This document shows positions 36,499-46,608 of a stretch of 64,000 nucleotides of DNA, piece by piece (position 1 is the stretch's first letter; every line of letters starts with the position of its first letter). Source of the stretch: Bacteroides sp. (lineage in GTDB: Bacteria > Bacteroidota > Bacteroidia > Bacteroidales > Bacteroidaceae); assembly GCA_020861095.1 (NCBI GenBank), contig JAJBTC010000057.1, forward strand, positions 1-64,000, written 5' to 3'. Under the pieces are notes generated by a model that had not been told where the DNA came from, made no database searches, and was given only the letters and a program-made list of their open reading frames with translations. Both the position numbers and the translations under genes were made by a program.

Positions 36499-36948
36499 CT
36501 ACTTGTTCTCGATCTTCAACCCCTCATGGGCCAGTACCAGTGTTTCCACTGCCGCCTCGTTGCCATCGGATTTGAGATCCACACCGGTGATCTTGGTAGG
36601 CCACGCATTGGCTAAGGTCCAGACCATCGTCGGATCGCCTTTCTCGTTGAGCAGAGAAATCGTAACCGGCTTCCGCTCGATCAGATTCATTTCTATTTTA
36701 CTGAACCAGTCAAAAAACTTATTGTCCTTGACAAATACTCCCTTTTTCAGAGTTACATCGGAATACTTCTTAATACCTGGCATCTTTATGGTGGAGAACT
36801 CCTTGCTGTTGCTGTGGCGGTATTCAATGACCTGCGCTTCCGCTTCCAGTCCGCTTACCTCCTGAAAAGCAGCATCCAGTCCGTCCACTTCTACCTTGAA
36901 ATAAAATTTGGGCAAAGGCCATACATTATCTTGATCTTTTCCTGCCAT
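36499..36948 (-). CDS. CIS tail tube protein (first copy)
   Basis: PLPKFYFKVEVDGLDAAFQEVSGLEAEAQVIEYRHSNSKEFSTIKMPGIKKYSDVTLKKGVF. Confidence 0.92.
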   Translation of the reverse strand: MAGKDQDNVWPLPKFYFKVEVDGLDAAFQEVSGLEAEAQVIEYRHSNSKEFSTIKMPGIKKYSDVTLKKGVFVKDNKFFDWFSKIEMNLIERKPVTISLLNEKGDPTMVWTLANAWPTKITGVDLKSDGNEAAVETLVLAHEGLKIENK

Positions 36949-37062
36949 ATCTGTTTTTGTTTTTAAATGTTACAATCTACCGGACCAGGTCATTTGCTTG
37001 GTATCCCTATGTAGCTCCTGACCCTACATCCTGTTTATTTCTCCTGCATCCGTATATCCGGA

Positions 37063-38551
37063 TCAGCTTTTTTGCATCTGTTGCTGGAAGGTGATCTCAA
37101 TAAACTCGGCGGGACGGGTGATAGCGACCAATACGGTGATGCGCATGATCCCTTCCAACACATCTTCCGGTGTCATGGTCTCTCCCAACCCGACAAATAC
37201 GTTGTAGGCATCGTCCGGTGAAGAACCGGCCAGTCCGCCCCGTTTCCAGATCCCATTGAGGAAGTTACTGATCATACTGCGCACATTGACCCAGGTACCC
37301 GCTACATTCGGCTCAAAGACATAGGCGCGGGCAGCATTCCGAATAGATTCTTCGAGCATGATCATGGTACGACGTACGTTGATGTACCGCCAGTCGAGCG
37401 AATTGCCGTCTAAGGTACGCGCCCCCAGACCTTGATCCCTTCTCCGGTAAAGGTACGGATGGCATTGACCGACTTCCCGCTTAACGGTACATTGAGATCT
37501 TCCTGAACTTCGTGCGAGATAGTGACCGCCGGGCTCACTGCTGTGGCCACACCGGTATTGGCAGGTGCCTTCCAGACTCCCTTGGTATTATCGGTCATAG
37601 TATATACCCCGGCCATAGCCGCAGACACCGGCATCAGGTTGAGAGACAAACGCATTTCTTTGATGATCTCCCGATACAAAGGGCTCAGCTGATAGAGCGT
37701 TTTATGCAAAGTCACCTTTTCCACCTCATTCAGTTCAGTTCCCAGCTTTTCCACATATCCGGCACGTTCGGCACGCTTCGGTTCGGGCAGAGCCATCCAC
37801 TCTCCTTCGGTGGTGAGTAATGCCCTGAGTTCGTCCGGTTCCGGCAGGTTGGTAAAGTCCAGCTCATTTTCCGGTACGGTGGAGGTATGGATCCAGGGAT
37901 AATAGGCAGCTCCGTAATCCAAGAACTCGCTACCGATGGCTTCCCGGAACTGTGCGACGACATCTCCCTGCGGATCGTTGCGATCTTTGTATCCGTCGTG
38001 ACATCCAACACCGCGAAACGATTCTGCATCCGGTATCCGCAATGGTTGAGCATGGCCTGTTGCAACGCGTAACAATCGTTGGGATCGGTCAGATAGACCG
38101 CTTCAGGAATGACCAGCAGAGTAGGTTCCTGCTCCTTCAGCAAAGGCTCTATCCCTGCCTCCAAAGCTGACTTTTCAATCTCATCGGTATAGGAACCGAC
38201 CGACACAATGTAGCAGGGACCGCCACCGTTGGCATAGAACAGCAACATGTTGTAATAGAAATTGTAACGATCGGACCGCCTGACCACATAATTCTCCTTG
38301 TTGAAGGCAATCCCGGATTGGGTTTCCTCTTTCACAAGAGAGAACTGCGCTTTCGGTGCTTCTCCGAAATAGGAACGGAACTCGGCCATAGAGGTGATGC
38401 GCCACGGCTTATTGAGCAGAGACTTATTGCCATTGACGGCTTTCTGCGTGTAACCGATAAAAGCAGGAACAGCGGTAGCAACCTCTACTACGGAATTGGG
38501 GAATGCGTTTTTCTCCACGACATATACCCCTGGTGTTTTCATGACTCCCAT
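37063..38551 (-). pseudogene. CIS tail sheath protein split by two 1-nt frameshifts (possible assembly error)
   Basis: Three co-linear ORFs: TPGVYVVEKNAFPNSVVEVATAVPAFIGYT...RFAVLDV | HDGYKDRNDPQGDVV...GEGIKVWG | ARTLDG..WRYINVRRTMIMLEESIRNAARAYVFEPN. Confidence 0.88.
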
Positions 38552-38567
38552 AAAATAATATATCAGA

Positions 38568-39269
38568 TTAAAAATAGAAATATGTCGTTAGTGTATCTTT
38601 CGGACTTACCGGGGAAAAACTATCTGTAGCTGGCAAAGGCAGATCCCGGGTCAGTAACCGCTCCCCGGCTTTCATTACCTCCCACAGCGAGAAGCAAAGT
38701 GTATGCCTGCTCCGTAGCAATACTTCCTGAGACGTAACAAAACGAAACGCAGGGGTATACCCAAACAGCATCCATGGTTCCGGACCGGAACAAGCCAGCG
38801 ACTGCGTGCGCTCTGCCAACCGCAACCGACAGGCAGGAGCAGTGTACCGGGGAATGCACAGGAACTCCAGGAATTTAGATCGTCCGGAAAGATGTACATT
38901 CACCTCTTTTATCTCTCCGGTGTACGGCACCGAAAGGATAAGAGACTTCCAGCTACCCGGACGAGAAGGGGAGCCATAGGTATAGTCCTTCCCGGACTGC
39001 TCTTCCACGGTCACATAATGAAACGAAGCAGAGGTTATAAACAGGTCAAAAACAAAATTCCCTTCCTGATGATCCACCGGTATTTCTCCGCTCTGCAACA
39101 ACAGCCACCCGTTCCCTTTCTGCTTTTTCAGCAGCACCCCTTCACGGGACATCTGCAGCTGCGTACACAGATCCGGGATCAGTTCTACCGGAACAGCGTC
39201 GCCCCGGTAATAATCATGAGTGATCTCCACTACCATACGTATGTGATGCCTGTTGCTGCGTTCCATCAT
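38568..39269 (-). CDS. Conserved-position eCIS protein of unknown function
   Basis: 233 aa ORF co-oriented between DUF4255 and sheath genes. Confidence 0.6.
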   Translation of the reverse strand: MMERSNRHHIRMVVEITHDYYRGDAVPVELIPDLCTQLQMSREGVLLKKQKGNGWLLLQSGEIPVDHQEGNFVFDLFITSASFHYVTVEEQSGKDYTYGSPSRPGSWKSLILSVPYTGEIKEVNVHLSGRSKFLEFLCIPRYTAPACRLRLAERTQSLACSGPEPWMLFGYTPAFRFVTSQEVLLRSRHTLCFSLWEVMKAGERLLTRDLPLPATDSFSPVSPKDTLTTYFYF

Positions 39270-39321
39270 TTCTTCATGGTTCAGGTATGCTCTCAGAACT
39301 TAAAACTTACAACTTAACCCT

Positions 39322-39873
39322 TTATTTATAGCTTCTCTGCTGCGTATGTACACCGGGTACTACCGAACGGATCGCTTCATTATCTACAGACAGCATCCGT
39401 ATTCTGCACAACACAGAGGGATAATACACATTGCCACATACTGCCCACAGATTGGACTGTTCACTGAAAGAAAGATTTACCGGTTCTACTGCCACCGGAG
39501 TCTCCTGATCTGCCACCGGAAAAGTCAGATGACTTTGCAGGAACTGAACCGTTCCGGACAACAATCGCAGCCCCTCTTCGTATTGTTTATCCGGAAAAAC
39601 AGCCGCGATAAGTACATACAGGTTCAGGTTCCAGGCCGGAAAATGGCGGCTATATTGTCCACTGTTCACAGGGTGGGTCCCGAAACGAATGCCGGCGGAG
39701 GTTTCCCGTTCTATATTCACCAGAGATACCACGATCTTACCCGACGGAGCACTGTGGTCTTCCCGCGAAAGAGAGGAGAGCACTACTTTTTCTTCCCTCA
39801 GTCCGAAAGACAGCGTAATATGTTCCGACAGAGACCGGGTCAAAGATAACAATACGGAATAGATCATACCCAA
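39322..39873 (-). CDS. DUF4255-family (Pvc16-like) protein
   Basis: MIYSVLLSLTRSLSEHITLSFGLREEKVVLSSL..GKIVVSLVNIERETSAG and position at the head of the CIS cluster. Confidence 0.8.
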   Translation of the reverse strand: MGMIYSVLLSLTRSLSEHITLSFGLREEKVVLSSLSREDHSAPSGKIVVSLVNIERETSAGIRFGTHPVNSGQYSRHFPAWNLNLYVLIAAVFPDKQYEEGLRLLSGTVQFLQSHLTFPVADQETPVAVEPVNLSFSEQSNLWAVCGNVYYPSVLCRIRMLSVDNEAIRSVVPGVHTQQRSYK

Positions 39874-40043
39874 ATGGTGTTAACTAAAATACGGGACTAA
39901 TTTAACAGCGGATAACGAAATTTTATTTCGCCATCCATTCTCTTTTGAATGTCCTGAAAAATAAACAGACCATTCCGCTTCCAGGATATGCTTACAGGTA
40001 CTTTGTTCCGGGAAAATAAATTTACTGTATTTCCCCCACTCTT

Positions 40044-40487
40044 TTAGCGCGGATCTGTTGGCAGGAAAAAAGCATCCCCTTCAAACACTTTCATTTTCCA
40101 CAACAGACGGCACAGACAGTCGATCTCCTCCGGCAGCATCTGCATCCTGTAGGTATGCAATAGCTTCTCCAGAAAAAAGACCTCTTCTTCCGTAAAACAG
40201 AAAGGCAGCAACTGATAGTCCGGTTGCGCATAATAGTAGGCTTTCATTTTGTGAGAGTAACCGATCGGAGCGTGGAAACCCAGGAACGGATCGTTCTTCA
40301 TGGTTTCAATGTCCATTTGAATGGTTCGCTGACTCACCTGATAACCCGTAATCTGACGACAATATTCTACCATCCGTACACTTTTGACATACGAATGTTT
40401 CCGTAGCAACTTATCAATCAGATAATACCTTGCTAAAGCAAATTTGTTTTGTGGCATATATGTAATTTGTTTATAAAAAGTTACCAT
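40044..40487 (-). CDS. Putative HTH/WYL-type regulator lacking the full WYL region
   Basis: 147 aa; ALARYYLIDKLLRKHSYVKSVRMVEYCRQITGYQVSQRTIQMDIETMKNDPFLGFHAPIGYSHKMKAYYYAQPDYQL. Confidence 0.6.
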   Translation of the reverse strand: MVTFYKQITYMPQNKFALARYYLIDKLLRKHSYVKSVRMVEYCRQITGYQVSQRTIQMDIETMKNDPFLGFHAPIGYSHKMKAYYYAQPDYQLLPFCFTEEEVFFLEKLLHTYRMQMLPEEIDCLCRLLWKMKVFEGDAFFLPTDPR

Positions 40488-40800
40488 GAGAAGAGCAGGA
40501 TAGTTCCGGTAAACACATTCAGGTGACCCATAAGAGTCTCCATTATTTACTTATCTTGCAGGTAACTAAATTGAGAAAAATAAAGACACAACATACGCCA
40601 TATCGTACATTATCGAGGTGAGTAGTGAAATAAGGAAGAAACAGGAAAGATACAGCAACAATCTGCTCCCTTTGTGTATCCTCTGCTTCACTTTGCAGCT
40701 TGCCCCAGTTTTCCGCCAAACCCTTTCTCCAGGATTCGGGATCAGACCCTTATTACCTGCCTGAACATTTCGAAATCCTGAAAGTTATACATTCATATAC

Positions 40801-42561
40801 TTGAATCAACATTTTATGGAACCTGAAAAATCATTAGAAAAAAAGATAAAGTCGGGAGTCGCCATGCTCCATGTATTAAAGAGTTGGGGAATAGATCATA
40901 TCTATGGAATACCGGGCGGCTCTTTCAACTCGACCATGGATGCGCTGTACGAAGAGCGGGAAAGCGTTCGTTACATCCAGGTACGACACGAAGAGGTGGG
41001 AGCCATGGCCGCGGCGGCAGATGCCAAGCTGACCGGAAAGATCGGAGTATGCTTCGGCACGGCAGGCCCCGGGGCAACCCATTTGTTCAATGGGCTGTAC
41101 GACGCACAACTGGATCATGTCCCCGTACTGGCATTGGTAGGACAGGTATCTTCCAAAGCAATGAACCTGAATTCTTTTCAGGAAATGAATGAAAATCCGA
41201 TGTTCGCGGATGTAAGTGTATACAACCGTACGGTGATGACACCGGAGAGCCTGCCGTTCGTGGTAGATGAAGCAATCCGTCGGGCCTACGAACACAAAGG
41301 GGTAGCAGTAGTCACCCTACCAGTAGACTACGGATACGTAGATATTCCGGAGATAGATGTCTCGTCTGCGAAAAACCACCGGGTAGGATTCCCTCAACCA
41401 GCCGAAGCAGATATAGAGGCTGCGGTAAAACTCATAGAGAAAGCGGAACGTCCTGTGGTATATGCCGGACAGGGCACCCGAAATGCCGGCAAGGAACTGA
41501 TCGAACTGGCAGAGTATTTCTCTATGCCTATTGTATTATCGGTATTGGCCAAAGGGATAGTACCCGAAAATCATCCGTACCTGATGGGTACCGCAGCCCG
41601 TGTAGCGACCAAACCCGCCAACGAAGCGCTGGCAGCTTGCGACCTGATCCTGTTTGTGGGAAGTGACTTCCCCTTTGCCCGGATCTTTTTTCCGCAGCAG
41701 GCAACGTTTATTCAGATAGATATTGATTCTTCCAAACTGGGCAGCCGGCACAAAACCGACGTAGCCATTCTCGGAGATGCGAAAGTAGCCATGAAGCAGC
41801 TGGTGGCTAAAGGCAGGAAAAGACCCTCCACCCATTTTCTGGAAGCCAATCTGCACAACCGGAAAAACTGGTTGGAATGGCTGAAAGGATTTGAAGACAG
41901 CGACAAGACACCCTTACGCGTGGAACCGGTATTCAAAGAGATCAACCGGATAGCCACTCCCGATGCTATCTTTGTAGCAGATGTAGGGAACGTTACGATT
42001 GATGCGGTCCGCCACCTGAATATGACTGGTGAAGAGCAGCGCTTCACCACTTCGGGGTTGTTTGCCACGATGGGATATGGAGTGCCGGGTGGGATCGCCG
42101 CGAAACTGAGCTTCCCGGAAAGGCAGGTATTTACACTCAGTGGCGACGGTGGCTTTGCTATGGTGATGCAGGATATCATCACACAGGTAAAATACAACCT
42201 GCCTGTGATCAATATTGTGTTCTCAAACGATTCGCTGGGCTTTATCGATGCGGAACAGGAAGATACAAACAAACAAAAATTCGGTGTAGGCCTGCAGGGA
42301 GCGGATTTTGCTAAAATTGCCGAAGGGATGGGAGCCCAGGGATTTACGGTCACCCGGAAAGATCAACTCCGACAGGTATTTGATGAAGCGAAAGAAAGTA
42401 AAACACCTGTAGTGATCGATGTGAAGATAGGCAATCAACGCCCATTCCCGGCAGAGGCAATGATACTTGATCCGGATATTTACACCGGAGAGAAGATCGA
42501 CGCGTTCAAAAAAAGGTATGGGATCACAGATTTACCTCTGTTACGGGAACTTATGAAATAG
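40801..42561 (+). CDS. Pyruvate oxidase (ThDP-dependent)
   Basis: 586 aa; IYGIPGGSFNSTMDALYEERESVRYIQVRHEEVGAMAAAADAKLTGKIGVCFGTAGPGATHL; ThDP motif SGDGGFAMVMQDIITQVKYNLPVINIVFSN. Confidence 0.88.
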   Translation: MNQHFMEPEKSLEKKIKSGVAMLHVLKSWGIDHIYGIPGGSFNSTMDALYEERESVRYIQVRHEEVGAMAAAADAKLTGKIGVCFGTAGPGATHLFNGLYDAQLDHVPVLALVGQVSSKAMNLNSFQEMNENPMFADVSVYNRTVMTPESLPFVVDEAIRRAYEHKGVAVVTLPVDYGYVDIPEIDVSSAKNHRVGFPQPAEADIEAAVKLIEKAERPVVYAGQGTRNAGKELIELAEYFSMPIVLSVLAKGIVPENHPYLMGTAARVATKPANEALAACDLILFVGSDFPFARIFFPQQATFIQIDIDSSKLGSRHKTDVAILGDAKVAMKQLVAKGRKRPSTHFLEANLHNRKNWLEWLKGFEDSDKTPLRVEPVFKEINRIATPDAIFVADVGNVTIDAVRHLNMTGEEQRFTTSGLFATMGYGVPGGIAAKLSFPERQVFTLSGDGGFAMVMQDIITQVKYNLPVINIVFSNDSLGFIDAEQEDTNKQKFGVGLQGADFAKIAEGMGAQGFTVTRKDQLRQVFDEAKESKTPVVIDVKIGNQRPFPAEAMILDPDIYTGEKIDAFKKRYGITDLPLLRELMK

Positions 42562-42586
42562 AGAGTTCCGGAAGGGACCCCACTAT

Positions 42587-42630
42587 GCAAAAAAGAGAAT
42601 TCGGCAAAGCGTCTGAGTTCTCTTTTTTTG
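42587..42630 (+). terminator. Imperfect AAGAGAATTC..GAGTTCTCTT hairpin followed by T-run
   Basis: Located about 20 nt after the pyruvate oxidase stop. Confidence 0.55.
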
Positions 42631-42831
42631 AATGATTTATTTCCGGAGTCAGGATCTATATCTATAGAAACAGTGGAGCTATGTAGCTACATCACACAGA
42701 ACTTTTCTGCCCGGTTCCCTGACCTTTTACGAGGATGAAATGGAATATACAAGAAAAAAACAGTACTTTTACTTCGCGTAACAAACGCCTCCCTCCGGAA
42801 TATTCCGGAAAATCTTTTTCAGCATCAAAGG

Positions 42832-43887
42832 ATGAAATACACTTTCTTTCTTTTTCTTTTCAGCTGCCTGACCTTGTGTGTCAGGGGACAGGATTACTGC
42901 GATCAGCCCGTGAAAGAGGAGAGCCGTCAACTGGGCAATTCTACTTACCGTTTGCTCACCTCTACAAGTGACGATTATGACCTACATTCCTTCTGCCTGC
43001 GTGTCTATCGGGAACAGGATACCCTCCCCTGTTTCACTACGGAATTGGAAAGTATCTGGGGCGATAGCAACAGCCTCTCTTTGCAGCTGGCCACTTATGA
43101 ATTATCCGACTCCCTGATCACTCTTTATCATTACTGGACCAAATGGGGAGATGCTCCCGTCTCTCCGTTCGGGGCACGTAAACAGATATTCCGGATCACA
43201 GATCGGGGTCAATGGTTACAAACGGAAGGAAAAATAGTTATCGAAACGATGACCCCTCTTTATATTGAGCAATATGGAGGTCCGGAAAATCTCGGCTATC
43301 ACCATGGCGCTCTATTCATGCGTCGCTCTCCACAGAGCACAGAGGAGAAAGAAATGTTCCGTATATATAGAGAAGGTGTACAGGATGAATACGAAGCTAC
43401 TTTTATCACCGATCCTACGGAAATGGCAGCATTGCTGCAAGAAGTAAGGGGAAAAATAGAACCCGTGTGGGACAAAGACCGGGGAGACTTCAGGCTCTAT
43501 TGTATTTTTCCATTTTGTACGTCAGATTCTCTCTTTCCTTATCAGACCCACACTGCCCCCACCTTGTTCCTGACCTATCTGGAAAGAAAAAACTGGCCGT
43601 CGGGCGACGCATGGAAATATATCCGTGCGGAAGATAAAAAAATAGAGATCAACGAAAAGTCTTATCCGAAACTGCTCAAATGGGAACATCTGACAGACGA
43701 GACCGGAAAAGAAAGAACTGCCTGGTATATGCTCATCTTCTACGATAAAGATAGCAAGCAATATGTGGTATATTCCCAGAGATCCCCGACGTTATTTACC
43801 GCAACAAATGAGCACCCGTTGCCTGTACCCGAACAAAGATGGGAATATAGGGGATATTGCATGAGAACGCGTTGCTGGAAGAGTTGA
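42832..43887 (+). CDS. Secreted hypothetical protein
   Basis: 351 aa ORF with signal peptide (FLFLFSCLTLCVRGQ). Confidence 0.6.
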   Translation: MKYTFFLFLFSCLTLCVRGQDYCDQPVKEESRQLGNSTYRLLTSTSDDYDLHSFCLRVYREQDTLPCFTTELESIWGDSNSLSLQLATYELSDSLITLYHYWTKWGDAPVSPFGARKQIFRITDRGQWLQTEGKIVIETMTPLYIEQYGGPENLGYHHGALFMRRSPQSTEEKEMFRIYREGVQDEYEATFITDPTEMAALLQEVRGKIEPVWDKDRGDFRLYCIFPFCTSDSLFPYQTHTAPTLFLTYLERKNWPSGDAWKYIRAEDKKIEINEKSYPKLLKWEHLTDETGKERTAWYMLIFYDKDSKQYVVYSQRSPTLFTATNEHPLPVPEQRWEYRGYCMRTRCWKS

Positions 43888-44387
43888 TGACTATAATAGA
43901 TCTTTATCGGATACAATAGTCCCGACCTGAAAAATAATTCTACTCCATGAGCAAAAGGAATCCTTATGCGGCAGGTAAATCGCAGTCTGTGACTGCATGA
44001 TATACCAGCAACCCTTTGATCAGAAAAACGGAGAAAAACAGACGATAAGAAGACGAATACATGATCTGTAATACAGACGTCTGCAGGCTATCCGGAATAT
44101 ATAATAAAGACGAAACCCAGGTCAAAAGGTTTCGTTACAGAGATAGGTTACATAGAGACCCCTGCAATACTGAAAGGCCAGATAGAAAAACGCTGCGGGT
44201 AAAACTTAAAGAGAAGGAGTGGAAAACTTTTTCAAACCGGAGAAAAGATCTTTTTTTACACAAACCTGGGAAAGACCATCCTTTCCCAGGTTCTCTTCTC
44301 CCGTTCAAGATCAGACCAGGACTGATCCTATATAAGTTATAACGTATCTTCCGACACCCTCTACTCCCGGAAAAAGTCTTTTCTGAC

Positions 44388-45413
44388 CTACCATTCCAGG
44401 ATCACTTTTCCACACTGTCCACTCTCCATCACATCAAATCCTTTCTGGAACTCATCTATAGAAAAACGGTGTGTAATGACCGGCTCCAGATGGATGCCCG
44501 TAATCAGCATCTGCTTCATCTGATACCAGGTTTCCCACATCTCGCGCCCATAGATCCCTTTCAAGGTAAGAGCTTTAAAAATGATCTTGTTCCAATCCAC
44601 ATTTGTATGATCGGGCAGGATACCCAACAAAGAGATCTTCGACCCATTATACATATTATCCACCATCTCATTGAATGCTTTCGGTGAACCAGACATTTCC
44701 AGACCAATATCGAATCCCTGCATATCTAACTGTTTCATCGCACCCGTCACACTCTCCCCTTTTGTAGGATTGACGGTGAGCGTGGCTCCCATCTGACGGG
44801 CAATATTCAAACGATAGTCACTCAGATCACTCACCACAATGTGCCTGGCTCCGGCAAACCGGCAGATAGCCGTTGCCATACAACCGATCAGCCCGGCCCC
44901 TGTAATCAGCACATCTTCCCCGATCAAAGGAAAAGAAAGCGCTGTATGTGTGGCATTCCCAAACGGGTCCATGATCGCCGCCATATCGTCGGAAATCCGG
45001 TCATCTAATTTCACCACATTCTCTGCGGGAATAGATACATATTCAGCGAACGCACCATCCCGGTTGACTCCGACTCCGATCGTATTCGCACACACATGTT
45101 TTTTCCCACGACGACAGTTACGGCAATGCCCGCAGGCAATATGCCCTTCACCAGTCACCCGGTCACCTACCTGAATATGCTCCACTCCTTTTCCAACCTC
45201 CACCACTTCTCCGACATATTCATGTCCGATCACCATAGGAGTCCGGATCGTGCGCTGCGACCAATCGTCCCATTTATAGATATGAAGATCGGTACCGCAA
45301 ATGGCTGTCTTGCGGATTTTAATCAACACATCATTAATTCCGACAGGAGGCATCGGTACATCCTGCATCCAGATGCCTTTTTCAGGTTTAAGTTTTACCA
45401 GTGCTTTCATCAT
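44388..45413 (-). CDS. tdh: L-threonine 3-dehydrogenase
   Basis: 341 aa; [40 protein letters not shown]. Confidence 0.95.
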   Translation of the reverse strand: MMKALVKLKPEKGIWMQDVPMPPVGINDVLIKIRKTAICGTDLHIYKWDDWSQRTIRTPMVIGHEYVGEVVEVGKGVEHIQVGDRVTGEGHIACGHCRNCRRGKKHVCANTIGVGVNRDGAFAEYVSIPAENVVKLDDRISDDMAAIMDPFGNATHTALSFPLIGEDVLITGAGLIGCMATAICRFAGARHIVVSDLSDYRLNIARQMGATLTVNPTKGESVTGAMKQLDMQGFDIGLEMSGSPKAFNEMVDNMYNGSKISLLGILPDHTNVDWNKIIFKALTLKGIYGREMWETWYQMKQMLITGIHLEPVITHRFSIDEFQKGFDVMESGQCGKVILEW

Positions 45414-46012
45414 TGTTTTTGTTTAGATCGACATTTTGTAATCTGATACACCACAAAGATAAAAAGTTCTGAGCATATAGGATCAAAAATCAACAGATAA
45501 TATCCAGGGAGAATGACAGGAAGTAAATCTCAGAAATGACGCATTCGAAATAACAGATACGGTTTAGCTATTTAATATGGGATACTAATCAGGTGAGACC
45601 GGATAACCCATCCATCTGATTGGGAAAATCACCGGATCTGTCGGCACGCAAGACACATCCCTGTTACGATACCACCGATCCCCGTCATTACCGCAAGGTA
45701 CAGATCCTTTCTTCCTGCCCGGTCAGTCCTTCCATCTTCAATCCCGACCACAATCGGCTTGCGGCTATTAAATAGTTTCCATATTGTCAACACTCTTATT
45801 ACTAATTGCATCTCTCTTTAAAGAGATGTGTAACAGACCGGTTAATTTACCTGTAAAAACAGATTTCATCTTGCTTATCAGGAAATAAAACCTGCAAAAA
45901 CCAGCATAAAAAATGGTTCAGGCCCCTTAACCCGTCTTGCAAATCTGCCCGACTTCCCCGAACTTTACCTCTGCCCCCCCAGGAGGATGAAACGACCTAA
46001 ATATATACCTCT

Positions 46013-46606
46013 ATGAACAGAAAAACGTTACCAGCAGTCCTGGCGATAGCCCTACTACCTGTCCTGGCCCACAGTCAGGAAATCGCCGTCAAGACCAACC
46101 TGCTCTACGCGGCTACCACCACGCCCAACCTCTCCCTCGAATGGGCACCCTCGCGCAAGATCTCCCTGGACCTGCAGGGAAGCTACAACGGATGGGAGTT
46201 CGGACAAAGCCAGCGCAACCGCAAGATCAAACACTGGCTCGTCCAGCCCGAAGTACGCTTCTGGATCTACGAGGCTTTCGACGGGCACTTCCTGGGGATC
46301 CATCCCTTCTACGGACAGTACAACACAGGAAATATCCACCTGCCCCTGCGCATCTGGCAGGGATGGAAAGACCACCGCTACAAAGGCTACGCTACCGGAC
46401 TGGGATTCGGCTACGGCTATCAATGGTACCTGGGTCACCACTGGAACCTGGAGTTTGAATTCGGCTTTGGCTACTCTTATATGAACTACGACCGATACAA
46501 TTACAAGAAATGCAACCCCTGCCTGGGTAACGATCACAAGCACTACTTCGGGCCCACCAGACTGGCACTCTCCGTTGTCTATCTGTTCAAATCCAAAAAA
46601 CGCTGA
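46013..46606 (+). CDS. DUF3575-family protein (fimbrial cluster)
   Basis: EIAVKTNLLYAATTTPNLSLEWAPSRKISLDLQGSYNGWEFGQSQRNRKIKHWLVQPEVRFW. Confidence 0.88.
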   Translation: MNRKTLPAVLAIALLPVLAHSQEIAVKTNLLYAATTTPNLSLEWAPSRKISLDLQGSYNGWEFGQSQRNRKIKHWLVQPEVRFWIYEAFDGHFLGIHPFYGQYNTGNIHLPLRIWQGWKDHRYKGYATGLGFGYGYQWYLGHHWNLEFEFGFGYSYMNYDRYNYKKCNPCLGNDHKHYFGPTRLALSVVYLFKSKKR

Positions 46607-46608
46607 CC

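Noticed and set aside
19686-39873. Type VI secretion system (T6SS-iii) or tailed prophage interpretation
   Set aside because: No TssJLM-like membrane complex, no ClpV, no capsid, portal or terminase genes; DUF4255, DUF5908 and AAA+ ATPase fit eCIS better
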